Shown here in pieces: positions 9,563-18,258 of a DNA stretch of 64,000 bases. Position 1 is the first letter of the stretch; each line of letters opens with the position of its first letter. Made by a program: the position numbers and the translations under genes. The DNA is from Maritimibacter sp. HL-12 (GTDB taxonomy: Bacteria > Pseudomonadota > Alphaproteobacteria > Rhodobacterales > Rhodobacteraceae): positions 558,001-622,000 of the forward strand of contig NZ_FXBQ01000001.1 in the NCBI RefSeq assembly GCF_900177545.1, given 5' to 3'. The notes under the pieces were generated by a model. The model did no database searches, had not been told where the DNA came from, and saw nothing but the letters and a program-made list of their open reading frames with translations.

Positions 9563-10447
9563 ATGTTTGAATCCTGCGCCGATCCTTCCTCGCTCGAGGG
9601 CCTGAGTTGGTTTGCCTGTTACCTCACCACCGGCAAGCACATGGCCTTCTACGCCTCCTTCGGGACGGTGCTACTTCTGCTGGCCATTATCCTGCCCGCG
9701 GCACTGCTGTTCGGCTTTGCCGGGGCCACGGCGGCGCGCTCGCGGTTCTTGCCGCTTTCTATCCTCGGCAAGACCTATTCGGCGATCGTCCGCGGCGTGC
9801 CCGACATCGCCTTCTTCCTGTTCTTCGTGATCGCGCTGGATCAGGCCTTCGAGTACATCCGTCACAAGATCAAATGCCCCGACTGGAGCGAGCCGATCCG
9901 GCAGGGCAACGATTTCGTCGTCTGCACCGCGGCCAAGATGCCGCTCTCCAACAGCCCGGCCTGGGTGCATGACACCTACGCCTTCCTTGTCGCCGTTCTC
10001 ACCTTCGCCATCGTCTACGGTGCCTTCGCCGCACAGGTACTCTACGGCGCGATGCAGGCGGTACCGCGGGCCCAGATCGAAACCGCCGAAGCCTACGGCA
10101 TGAGCCACGCGCAGGCGTTCCGGCGTATCCTCGTGCCGCAGATGTGGATCTACGCGCTGCCGGGGCTTGGCAACTTGTGGATGATCATGGTCAAGGCCAC
10201 GCCGCTGCTGTTCCTGCTCGGGATACAGGATGTCGTCTACTGGGCGCGCGACCTCGGCGGCACCAAGCAGGCGCGCTTCACCGACTACCCCCATGGCGAC
10301 TGGCGGATGTTCTACTTCGGCGCGCTGCTGGTGTTCTATCTCCTGCTGACCTGGGTCTCCGAGAAGGTGCTTGACCGGCTGACCCGCCGCTTCTCGCTCG
10401 GACAGGCCACCGCCGCGGGCGAAGCGATGCGAAAGGCGGGCGCATGA
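9563..10447 (+). CDS. Amino-acid-type ABC transporter permease (extended)
   Basis: A 294-residue inner-membrane permease of the HisQM family. The coupling motif for the ATPase, ETAEAYGMSHAQAFRRI, is present and several hydrophobic helices flank it. It is longer than the usual 220-240 residues because of an extra hydrophilic stretch of about 45 residues after an early helix, containing two cysteines (IKCPDW and FVVCTAAK). If periplasmic, these could form a disulfide. Its last codons overlap the next permease start by 4 bases. Confidence 0.9.
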   Translation: MFESCADPSSLEGLSWFACYLTTGKHMAFYASFGTVLLLLAIILPAALLFGFAGATAARSRFLPLSILGKTYSAIVRGVPDIAFFLFFVIALDQAFEYIRHKIKCPDWSEPIRQGNDFVVCTAAKMPLSNSPAWVHDTYAFLVAVLTFAIVYGAFAAQVLYGAMQAVPRAQIETAEAYGMSHAQAFRRILVPQMWIYALPGLGNLWMIMVKATPLLFLLGIQDVVYWARDLGGTKQARFTDYPHGDWRMFYFGALLVFYLLLTWVSEKVLDRLTRRFSLGQATAAGEAMRKAGA

Positions 10448-11352
10448 GCTGCCTTCAAACCATAGCGGACTACGGCTTGCGCGCCATCGGGATCGGCGAG
10501 CGGCTGTTGCCGCGGTCGGATTTCACCCTCTGCCAGCAATTCACCCTGATCGGTTCGGGGATGATCTGGAACATCTATTTCGGCGTGATGGCGCTGGCCG
10601 CGGGCTTTTTCCTCGCCACCCTGCTCGCGCTCGGCAAGGGCTCGCGGCTCTGGATCACCCGCAAGCCGGCGGAATGGTTCATCTTCATCTTCCGCGGCTC
10701 GCCGCTCTTCATCCAGTTTTTCTTTGCCTATTTCTCCTTTCTCTCGCTGAAGAACTCAGAGGGCTTGTTCTTGATCCAGATTCTCTTTTGGGTGCTACCG
10801 GACGCGTTTGTTACTGTCGGTCTTCAGGACGCGATCATGGGTTTTTTCCGTAACGTAGTTCAACCGGCCGCCCAACCGTTTACGGCGGCATGGCTCGGGG
10901 CTGGCTTTGTGCTGTTTCTTAACACCTCCGCCTATACCGGGGAAATCTTTCACGGCGCGCTGAAGTCGATCCCCAAGGGCGATCTCGAAGCCGCCGATGC
11001 CTACGGGCTTTCGGGCTGGTCACGGTTCCGGCGGATCACCTTTCCCACCATGCTGCGGCTGGCCTGGCCGGCCTATACCAACGAGGCGATCTTTCTGTTC
11101 CACGCCACGACGCTGGTCTATTTCTCGGGCTTCCCGGCCTGGCAGCAGCGCGGCGACGCGCTGTATTACGCGCAGTTCTTCGCTGACAAGACGTTCAACC
11201 CCTTCATCCCCTACCCGATCCTCGCCTTCTATTTCATCCTGCTCACGCTGGCGGTGATCGGGCTCTACGGCATTGCCAACCGCTATCTCAACCGGCACCT
11301 GCCGCAGGAAGCCCGCCGCCGGTTGCGCATCCGGCCCAACCTGATCCGCTGA
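10444..11352 (+). CDS. Amino-acid-type ABC transporter permease (second subunit)
   Basis: A 302-residue HisM-type permease. The coupling motif EAADAYGLSGWSRFRRITFP is intact. Like its partner it carries an insertion between early helices (about 10740-10900), and that stretch is visibly less GC-rich than its surroundings. It starts with an ATGA overlap on the previous permease, so the two subunits are translated together and probably form a heterodimer. Two strong hairpins follow the stop codon. Confidence 0.9.
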   Translation: MSCLQTIADYGLRAIGIGERLLPRSDFTLCQQFTLIGSGMIWNIYFGVMALAAGFFLATLLALGKGSRLWITRKPAEWFIFIFRGSPLFIQFFFAYFSFLSLKNSEGLFLIQILFWVLPDAFVTVGLQDAIMGFFRNVVQPAAQPFTAAWLGAGFVLFLNTSAYTGEIFHGALKSIPKGDLEAADAYGLSGWSRFRRITFPTMLRLAWPAYTNEAIFLFHATTLVYFSGFPAWQQRGDALYYAQFFADKTFNPFIPYPILAFYFILLTLAVIGLYGIANRYLNRHLPQEARRRLRIRPNLIR

Positions 11353-11403
11353 GGTTCGCCCGGGCTGCGCCCGGGCGAACCGCCGGGGGGCTCCGCCCCC
11401 CGG
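11353..11403 (+). terminator. Tandem GC-rich hairpins after the ABC operon
   Basis: A perfect 13-bp stem with a 3-nt loop (11353-11381) starts right after the stop codon, and a second perfect 9-bp stem with a 3-nt loop follows (11383-11403). Beyond them is ccccccggagtatttccacc, a type of sequence I associate with gene 3' ends in Rhodobacteraceae. They probably separate the transporter from the downstream enzyme genes. Confidence 0.6.
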
Positions 11404-11507
11404 ACCCCCCGGAGTATTTCCACCAGGAAAAAGCGCGCAGAGCCCCCCTTGCCGGTCTTTCGGGGCTCGGATAGGCTGCAGGCGAAATTTGATCAAATCG
11501 GTGCACC

Positions 11508-12185
11508 ATGCGGATCGGCATTCTTCAGCCCGGCCACGCCCCCGACGAGGTTCGGGGCGAGTTGGGCGACTATGCAGACATGTTCGAGCGATTGCTCGCG
11601 GGCCAGGATTTCACCTTCAACCGGTGGGACGTGGTCGACAACATCTTCCCCGACGGACCGGATGAGGCCGACGGCTGGCTCATCACCGGATCGCGCCACG
11701 GGGTTTACGAACCCCATCCGTGGCTGCCCCGCCTCGAAGGGCTGGTGCGCGAGATCGTGGCCTCGGGCAAGCCGCTGGTGGGCGTCTGCTTCGGCCACCA
11801 GGTGATCGCCCAGGCGCTCGGTGGCAAGGTGGAAAAGTTCGCCGGCGGCTGGGCCGTCGGGCGTCAGCAATACGATTTCGGCGATGCGACGCTGGCGCTC
11901 AACGCATGGCACCAGGACCAGGTGACCGAGCTTCCGCCGGGCGCGCAGGTGATCGCATCGAACGCCTTCTGCGCCAACGCCGCGCTGTTGATCGGGCAGA
12001 ACGTGCTCACGATCCAGCCGCACCCCGAGTTCACCTCCGAGATGATCGCAGGGCTGATCGACCATCGCGCCGCCAAGGTGCCGGACGACCTCGTTGCCAA
12101 GGCGCGCGCAGAGCTCGGCAGCGAAACCGAAAACGCGGAGATTGGCCAGAGGATGGCCGATTTCCTGCGCAAAGGAGCCAAGTGA
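11508..12185 (+). CDS. Class I glutamine amidotransferase-like protein
   Basis: A 225-residue stand-alone class I amidotransferase domain. Nucleophile Cys94 lies in VGVCFGHQVIA and the His172/Glu174 pair in HPEF, so the triad is intact. It resembles GuaA-type domains in fold, but here it overlaps by one base (TGATG) a glutamine synthetase-like gene. Paired with that ligase it may hydrolyse gamma-glutamyl compounds, as PuuD does in the putrescine pathway, or transfer ammonia. The substrate is unknown. Confidence 0.85.
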   Translation: MRIGILQPGHAPDEVRGELGDYADMFERLLAGQDFTFNRWDVVDNIFPDGPDEADGWLITGSRHGVYEPHPWLPRLEGLVREIVASGKPLVGVCFGHQVIAQALGGKVEKFAGGWAVGRQQYDFGDATLALNAWHQDQVTELPPGAQVIASNAFCANAALLIGQNVLTIQPHPEFTSEMIAGLIDHRAAKVPDDLVAKARAELGSETENAEIGQRMADFLRKGAK

Positions 12186-13549
12186 TGGCCACGACCGACT
12201 GGACCAATGCCCTGCCTGAAGCGGCGCGGGCCTATCTCGAAGGCAAGCGGCTTGACGAAGTGGAATGCGTGATCTCGGACTTTCCGGGTATCGCGCGGGG
12301 CAAGGCGGTACCTGCCGCCAAGTTCGCCCGGCAATCCACGTTCCACCTGCCCGAGTCGATCTTCTTCCAGACCATCACCGGCGACTGGTCGGACGACGCC
12401 GCCGAGGAAGGATTTGTCGAGCGCGACATGATCCTCAAACCCGACATGGAAACCGCCACCGCCGCGCCGTGGACGGCGGACTGGACGCTGCAGGTGATCC
12501 ATGACGCCTACGACCGAACCGGCGAACCGATCTCGCTCGCCCCGCGCAACGTGCTCAAGCGGGTGGTGGCGCTCTACCGCGCCGAGGGTTGGGAGCCGGT
12601 CATCGCGCCGGAAATGGAATTCTATCTCGTCGCGCGCAACATCGACCCGGCCAAGCAGATCGAACCGATGATGGGCCGTTCGGGCCGTCCCGCCGCCGCG
12701 CGACAGGCCTATTCGCTTACCGCGGTCGACGAGTTCGGCCCGGTGATCGACGACATCTACGATTTTGCCGAGGCCCAGGGCTTCGAGATCGACGGCATCA
12801 CCCAGGAGGGCGGCGCGGGGCAACTGGAAATCAACCTGCGCCACGGCGACCCGGTCAAGCTCGCCGACGAGGTGTTCTATTTCAAGCGCCTGATCCGCGA
12901 AGCCGCACTGCGCCACGATTGCTTCGCCACCTTCATGGCCAAGCCGATCGGCGACGAACCGGGCTCGGCGATGCACATCCACCATTCCATCGTCGATGCG
13001 CAAACCGGGCACAACATCTTTGCCGGCCCCCAGGGCGGCGATACCGACGCCTTCTTCCACTTCATCGGCGGTCTGCAACACCACCTGCCCTCGGTGATCG
13101 CGCTGCTGGCTCCTTACGTGAACTCCTACCGGCGCTACGTGCGCGACCACGCCGCCCCGATCAACCTCGAATGGGGCCGCGACAACCGCACCACCGGCAT
13201 TCGCATCCCGCTGTCCGGCCCCGAAAGCCGCCGGGTCGAGAACCGCCTCGCCGGGATGGACGCCAACCCCTACCTCGCGATCGCGGCGAGCCTTGCCGCA
13301 GGCTATCTCGGGCTTGTCGAGGAGCGCCGGCCCGAACCGCAGTTCCGCGGCGATGCCTATGACAGCGACGAGGGCATTCCGCGCGATCTGGCCGCGGCGC
13401 TCGACCTGCTGCAAGGCGCGGATGCGATGAAGGAGCTTCTCGGCCCTGAATTCGTTCACGTCTACAGCGCGATCAAGCGGGCCGAACATGCCGAGTTTCT
13501 CGGGGTGATCAGCCCCTGGGAGCGCGAACACCTGCTGCTGAACGTCTGA
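12185..13549 (+). CDS. Glutamine synthetase-family ligase (gamma-glutamylamine synthetase type)
   Basis: A 454-residue glutamine synthetase-fold ligase that would activate glutamate with ATP and attach an amine. Seen in the sequence: APEMEFYL for metal binding, GAGQLEINL, the ATP-site AMHIHHS and NLEWGRDNRTTGIRIP for substrate and nucleotide. No adenylylation-loop tyrosine context of housekeeping GlnA is obvious. With the amidotransferase gene overlapping upstream and an amine-type importer beside it, a PuuA-like gamma-glutamylation role is more likely than ammonia assimilation. The acceptor amine cannot be read from the sequence. Confidence 0.88.
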   Translation: MATTDWTNALPEAARAYLEGKRLDEVECVISDFPGIARGKAVPAAKFARQSTFHLPESIFFQTITGDWSDDAAEEGFVERDMILKPDMETATAAPWTADWTLQVIHDAYDRTGEPISLAPRNVLKRVVALYRAEGWEPVIAPEMEFYLVARNIDPAKQIEPMMGRSGRPAAARQAYSLTAVDEFGPVIDDIYDFAEAQGFEIDGITQEGGAGQLEINLRHGDPVKLADEVFYFKRLIREAALRHDCFATFMAKPIGDEPGSAMHIHHSIVDAQTGHNIFAGPQGGDTDAFFHFIGGLQHHLPSVIALLAPYVNSYRRYVRDHAAPINLEWGRDNRTTGIRIPLSGPESRRVENRLAGMDANPYLAIAASLAAGYLGLVEERRPEPQFRGDAYDSDEGIPRDLAAALDLLQGADAMKELLGPEFVHVYSAIKRAEHAEFLGVISPWEREHLLLNV

Positions 13550-13636
13550 GCGTTACAAAACACTGTCACACGGGTCATGATCCTGTTACGATTTTTCCGA
13601 AAAAGGATTTCGGAAAAGCCGAAAAGGGAGAGACCC

Positions 13637-14857
13637 ATGGCGCTGACCCCGAACGTTTACGACGCAGAACCCATTCCCGAGGCCGCGCGTGTCGAAATCG
13701 ACCGCCTGCTCGCTTCGGGTGACCTGTTTCGCTACACCGCGCCGGAAGACGCGCCCGTGGCACTGCTTGAGCAGGAATTCGCCGCAGCCCTTGGGGTGAA
13801 ATACGCGCTGGCGGTCGCGTCCTGTTCGGCGGCGCTGTTCCTCGCGCTGAAGGCGCTCGATCTGCCGCGCGATGCGCGCGTGCTGGTGCCGGCCTTCACC
13901 TTCGCGGCCGTGCCCTCGGCGGTGGTCCACGCCGATTGCGTGCCGGTGCTGGTCGAGGTCGGCGACAACTACCGGATCGACATGGCCGATTTCGCGGCCA
14001 AGCTCACCGACGATATCGACGCCGTCATCATCAGCCACATGCGCGGCCACACCTCCGACATGGACGCGATCATGGCGCTCTGCGATGCGCGCGGCGTGCC
14101 GGTGATCGAAGATGCCGCCCACAGCCTCGGCACGCTCTGGCATGGCCGCAAGATCGGCACCATCGGCAAGATCGGCGCGTTTTCGTTCCAGTCCTACAAG
14201 ATGCTCAACGCCGGCGAAGGCGGCATCCTGGTGAGCGACGACGCCGAGGTGATCGCCCGCGCGGTGATCATGTCGGGTGCCTACGAGCACAACTGGAAAA
14301 AGCACAAGGGCCCGCGCGGGCAGAACTCGGCGGAACTGGCCGAGGCCTTCGCCCGCTGGCAGAACCGGCTGCCGCTCTACAACACCCGGATGTCGAACCT
14401 GTCGGCCGCGGTGGTGCGCCCGCAGATCGGCGAGCTTGCGCGCCGGGTGCGTGACGGGCTGGCCAACCACGACCACGTCGCCGCGCGGCTGAACACCAGC
14501 GACTGGATCGAGGTGCCGCCGCCGCTCGGCCCCGAAACCCGGGCACCCGACTCGATCCAGTTCAACCTCGTCGGCATGACCGACGACGAGGTGACGCTGT
14601 TTCAGGCGATCGCGCGCGAACGCGGCGTGAGCGTGCAGGTGTTCGGCCTGTCGCAGGACAACGCCCGCGCCTTCTGGAACTGGCAGTTCCTGCCGGAAAA
14701 CCCCGGCCCGCTGCCGCAGACCCGCGCCATGCTGATGCGCGCCTGCGACACCCGCTTGCCGGTGCGGCTGAAGCGCGCGGAACTGGATTTCATCGCCGAG
14801 GCGTTGCTTGCGGCGGCGGACGACGTGAAGGGGGCGGTGCGCGCCTACGGCACCTGA
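13637..14857 (+). CDS. DegT/DnrJ/EryC1/StrS family aminotransferase
   Basis: A 406-residue PLP-dependent aminotransferase of the sugar-aminotransferase family. AVASCSAALFLALKAL binds the cofactor phosphate, VIEDAAHSLGT carries the PLP-pyridine Asp and Lys188 in FSFQSYKMLNAGEGG is the Schiff-base lysine. The ATG at 13637 follows a good ribosome site (gggagag); a longer start at 13577 looks spurious. Its place just after the gamma-glutamyl ligase gene is unusual for this family and suggests action on the same imported compound. Confidence 0.87.
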   Translation: MALTPNVYDAEPIPEAARVEIDRLLASGDLFRYTAPEDAPVALLEQEFAAALGVKYALAVASCSAALFLALKALDLPRDARVLVPAFTFAAVPSAVVHADCVPVLVEVGDNYRIDMADFAAKLTDDIDAVIISHMRGHTSDMDAIMALCDARGVPVIEDAAHSLGTLWHGRKIGTIGKIGAFSFQSYKMLNAGEGGILVSDDAEVIARAVIMSGAYEHNWKKHKGPRGQNSAELAEAFARWQNRLPLYNTRMSNLSAAVVRPQIGELARRVRDGLANHDHVAARLNTSDWIEVPPPLGPETRAPDSIQFNLVGMTDDEVTLFQAIARERGVSVQVFGLSQDNARAFWNWQFLPENPGPLPQTRAMLMRACDTRLPVRLKRAELDFIAEALLAAADDVKGAVRAYGT

Positions 14858-14875
14858 AGGACGTGTAACGCACGG

Positions 14876-14901
14876 GGCAAGGCGTATCCAAACGCCTTGC
14901 C
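14876..14901. terminator. Hairpin between convergent genes
   Basis: A perfect 10-bp inverted repeat with a 6-nt loop sits in the 50-bp gap between the aminotransferase gene and the convergent phaZ gene. Little T-run is present, but the position suits a shared terminator. Confidence 0.5.
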
Positions 14902-14908
14902 GCCCGCC

Positions 14909-16207
14909 TCAGACCGCCTTCAGCGCTGGTTTTCCAGCCTTGCCTGCCCTCTTCCTGCGCGCCTGCGCCGCGTGGGCGCCGGCGTGTTGATCTATGAACT
15001 CCAGCACGAGCGGGCGGATGTGGTTGCGCCACGACTTGCCGGCGAAGATCCCGTAATGGCCCGCGCCGATCTCGATGTAACCCGCCTTCATCTCCTCGGG
15101 CACGCCGGTGCAGAGGGTCAGGGCGGCGGCGCATTGGCCGGGCGCAGAGATATCGTCTTTCGATCCTTCCACCGTCTTGATCGCCACGTCGGTGATCTTG
15201 CCGATGTCGACCCGGTGGCCCTTCACGGTGAAGGCATTCTTCGCGATCTCGCGTTTCTTGAAGATGCGCTCGACGGTGGAGAGGTAGAACTCCGCCGTCA
15301 TGTCCATCACCGCAAGGTATTCATCGTAGAACTTGTTGTGCTTGTCGTGGTCGGCGGCGTCGCCCTTCATGACCTTTTGAATCTGGTTGGCGAAAGCACC
15401 CGAATGGGTTTCCGCGTTCATCGACACGAAGCCGGCAAGCTGCATCAACCCCGGGTAGACCATCCGCCCGGCGCCCTTGTATTTGAAGCCGACGCGCTGG
15501 ATCGCCAGTTCTTCGAGCTGGCCCATCGTGACCCGGCGGCCGAAATCGGTCACATCGGTTGCCGCCACGTCGGGGTCGATCGGGCCGCCGATCAGGGTGA
15601 GGGTCTGCGGCTGCGCCTCGGGATCGAGCTCGGCGAGGTAAGCGGTGGCGGCCAGCGTGAGCGGCGCGGGCTGGCAGACGGCAATGACGTTGATGTCGGG
15701 CCCGAGCGCGCGCATGAACTCGACGAGGTAGAGCGTGTAATCCTCGATGTCGAACTTGCCTTCGGAAACCGGGATGTCGCGCGCGTTGTGCCAGTCGGTG
15801 ATATAGACTTCCGCATCGGGCAGCAGCGAGTTCACCGTCGAGCGCAGCAACGTGGCGTAATGGCCCGACATCGGCGCGACGAGCAGCACCCGGCGCGCTT
15901 TCTCCGGTCGGCCCTGCACCTTGAAATGCACAAGATCGCCGAACGGCCGCTCGACCAGCTTCTCGATGCTGACCACGTGATCGCGCCCGTCATCGCCGAC
16001 CACCGAGTAGATCCCCCAATCGGGCTTGGCCACCATCCGCGCAAAGCTGCGTTCGGTGACTTCGCCCCAGGCCGCGAGCCACTGCAAGTAGGGGTTCGGC
16101 AGCGCCGCAACCGCCGGGTAGGAGCCGAAGGCAGACGCCGTCGCACCAAGCCACTGTTGCGTGGTGCGCATCGTTTCCATCAGGTCGTAGGTCGCCATGA
16201 AGCGCAT
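14909..16207 (-). CDS. phaZ: Intracellular polyhydroxyalkanoate depolymerase
   Basis: A 432-residue intracellular PHA depolymerase that releases hydroxyacids from cytoplasmic granules. The N-terminus MRFMATYDLMETMR is typical. The catalytic cysteine lies in VIAVCQPAPL, the family's replacement for a serine lipase box, and GAGHYGIFAGKSWRNHIRP near the end carries the catalytic His. Two ATGs occur in tandem (16208-16210 and 16205-16207); I chose the second because it sits 7 bases from GGAGG. It is divergent from phaC, the classic alphaproteobacterial arrangement. Confidence 0.93.
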   Translation of the reverse strand: MRFMATYDLMETMRTTQQWLGATASAFGSYPAVAALPNPYLQWLAAWGEVTERSFARMVAKPDWGIYSVVGDDGRDHVVSIEKLVERPFGDLVHFKVQGRPEKARRVLLVAPMSGHYATLLRSTVNSLLPDAEVYITDWHNARDIPVSEGKFDIEDYTLYLVEFMRALGPDINVIAVCQPAPLTLAATAYLAELDPEAQPQTLTLIGGPIDPDVAATDVTDFGRRVTMGQLEELAIQRVGFKYKGAGRMVYPGLMQLAGFVSMNAETHSGAFANQIQKVMKGDAADHDKHNKFYDEYLAVMDMTAEFYLSTVERIFKKREIAKNAFTVKGHRVDIGKITDVAIKTVEGSKDDISAPGQCAAALTLCTGVPEEMKAGYIEIGAGHYGIFAGKSWRNHIRPLVLEFIDQHAGAHAAQARRKRAGKAGKPALKAV

Positions 16208-16316
16208 CATGCGCCCTCCCTGTTGCCTTGCCACGCTCGTGTCAGATAGCCTGTCGCAAGGGAGAACCTTGCGGCAAATGCTGCGGGTGCGAAAACAATA
16301 GGGCGGAATCAGATTT

Positions 16317-18119
16317 ATGACAACTGAAGACAGCGCACCGCCGCAGATGAGCGAGACGCTCCGCACCAACATGGAAAAGATCGAGGCGCTCACCGCCCGG
16401 CTTGTCGCCGCGATGGCGCACAAGAAGGCAATCCGCCCCTCTCTGCAAGGGCCGGGGCCAGAGTTCGTCGGCAAGGCGATGGGTGCCTACTGGGCCGAGA
16501 TGATGGCAAATCCCGCCAAGGTCTGGGAACAGCAGCTCGAATACTGGGGCAAGACTCTGGGCCACGCGATCGAGGCGCAACAGGCCCTGCTCGACGGCAA
16601 GGGCGCGCTGGTGCCTGAAGACGAAACCCCCCACGACCCGCGGTTTGCCAATCCGTTGTGGCAGACGCACCCGTGGTTCAACTACCTCAAGCAGCAATAT
16701 TTCATCTCCGCCGAGGCGATGGAAAAGGCCGTCGACGAGATCGAGGGGGTGGACGAGCACGACAAGAACCGGATGCGCTATTTCACCCGCCAGATCGTCG
16801 ACATGATGGCACCCACCAACTTTCTTGCCAGCAACCCCGATGCACTGGAAAAGGCGATCGAGACCGAGGGGCAATCGCTTGTCGACGGGCTGGAGAACAT
16901 GATCCGCGACCTCGAGAAGCACGACGGCGAACTGATCGTCACCCTGTCCGATCCCGATGCCTTCAAGGTGGGCGAAAATCTCGGCACCAGCGAAGGCGCC
17001 GTGGTCTATCGCAACCGGATGTTCGAGCTGATCCAGTATGCGCCCCGCACCAAGCAGGTGCACGAGATCCCGCTGGTGATCTTCCCGCCCTGGATCAACA
17101 AGTTCTACATTCTCGATCTCAGGCCAGACAACAGCCTGATCCGCTGGATCACCGAGCAAGGCTTCACGCTGTTTGTGGTCTCCTGGGTCAACCCCGATGC
17201 CGCCTATGCCGATGTCGGGCTAGCCGACTACGTCGAGGAGGGCTATCTTGCCGCCATCTCCGAAGTGAAGAAGATCACCGCGCAGGACAGGATCAACGTC
17301 GTCGGGTACTGCATTGCCGGCACCACCCTTGCGCTGACACTCTCGCTGCTCAAGCAGCGCGGTGACGAAAGCATCAATTCGGCCACCTTTTTCACCGCGC
17401 TCACCGATTTTTCCGATCAGGGCGAGGTGGGGGTGTTTCTCGATGACGATTTCGTCGATGGCATCGAGGCAGAGGCCCGCGAAACCGGGCTGATGTCGTC
17501 GCTCTACATGAGCCGCACCTTTTCCTTCCTGCGGGCGAACGACCTTATCTACAAGCCGGCGATCCGCGCCTACATGATGGGAGAAGCGCCGCCCGCCTTC
17601 GATCTGCTCTACTGGAACGGCGACGGCACCAACCTGCCCGGCAAGATGGCGGTCGAATACCTGCGCGGGCTGTGCCAGCAGGACGAGTTCGCCGGGTCTG
17701 GCGCGGGCTTTCCTCTGCTCGGCCACCGGCTCAAGATCACCGACGTGACCGTGCCGCTTTGCGCGGTGGCCTGCGAGGCCGACCACATCGCGGCCTGGCG
17801 GTCGAGCTATCGCGGCATTCGCGCGATGGGGGCGGACGACAAGACCTTCATCCTCTCCGAATCCGGCCATATCGCCGGCATCGTCAATCCGCCGTCGAAA
17901 AAGAAATACGGCCATTACACCAACGAGGACTGGCCCGAAGATCCGGAAACCTGGCGCGCGGATGCGACCTTCCATGCCGGCACCTGGTGGTTTCGCTGGG
18001 GAGACTGGCTCGCGGCGCGTTCGGGCGAGAAAATTCCCGCGCGAAATCCCGGCGATTCGGAGCACCCGGTGCTCGCCCCGGCCCCCGGCACCTACGTGGT
18101 CGCCCAGCCAAATACCTGA
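16317..18119 (+). CDS. phaC: Class I polyhydroxyalkanoate synthase
   Basis: PhaC polymerises 3-hydroxyacyl-CoA into PHA on the granule surface. The 600-residue length fits class I. The catalytic triad is visible: Cys332 in the lipase-like box GYCIAGTTL, Asp489 in CEADHIAAW and His518 in ESGHIAGIVN. The conserved PPWINKFYILDL segment precedes the active site. It is divergent from phaZ and upstream of the phasin gene, completing a PHA granule cluster. Confidence 0.96.
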   Translation: MTTEDSAPPQMSETLRTNMEKIEALTARLVAAMAHKKAIRPSLQGPGPEFVGKAMGAYWAEMMANPAKVWEQQLEYWGKTLGHAIEAQQALLDGKGALVPEDETPHDPRFANPLWQTHPWFNYLKQQYFISAEAMEKAVDEIEGVDEHDKNRMRYFTRQIVDMMAPTNFLASNPDALEKAIETEGQSLVDGLENMIRDLEKHDGELIVTLSDPDAFKVGENLGTSEGAVVYRNRMFELIQYAPRTKQVHEIPLVIFPPWINKFYILDLRPDNSLIRWITEQGFTLFVVSWVNPDAAYADVGLADYVEEGYLAAISEVKKITAQDRINVVGYCIAGTTLALTLSLLKQRGDESINSATFFTALTDFSDQGEVGVFLDDDFVDGIEAEARETGLMSSLYMSRTFSFLRANDLIYKPAIRAYMMGEAPPAFDLLYWNGDGTNLPGKMAVEYLRGLCQQDEFAGSGAGFPLLGHRLKITDVTVPLCAVACEADHIAAWRSSYRGIRAMGADDKTFILSESGHIAGIVNPPSKKKYGHYTNEDWPEDPETWRADATFHAGTWWFRWGDWLAARSGEKIPARNPGDSEHPVLAPAPGTYVVAQPNT

Positions 18120-18155
18120 TTTTCCCGGCATTTGACGCAAGGTAAACCCGGTCAA

Positions 18156-18219
18156 TGCTGCAGTGCAGAAAAACCTTGATTTTCTGCACTGCAGCATCCA
18201 TATTCTTTGCAGTTGCAGA
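18156..18219 (+). promoter_or_regulatory. Operator-like inverted repeat upstream of phaP (putative PhaR site)
   Basis: A perfect 17-bp inverted repeat (18156-18172 and 18180-18196, 7-nt spacer) rich in TGC/GCA, each arm containing CTGCAGTGCAG or its complement. A direct repeat of TTGCAG follows (18207-18218). It lies 60 bases before the phasin start. PhaR of Paracoccus is known to bind TGC-rich sites ahead of phasin genes, so a PhaR operator is the best reading. It could also act as a phaC terminator, but no T-run follows. Confidence 0.75.
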
Positions 18220-18258
18220 ATGAACCGGGCGCGGCCCGGCAAACGACCGGAGATTACC

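Noticed and set aside
11864-13531. Long antisense frame over the glutamine synthetase-like gene
   Set aside because: The sense product has full ligase motifs; the antisense one has none.
14897-16249. 450-codon plus-strand frame over phaZ
   Set aside because: phaZ catalytic motifs on the minus strand are clear.
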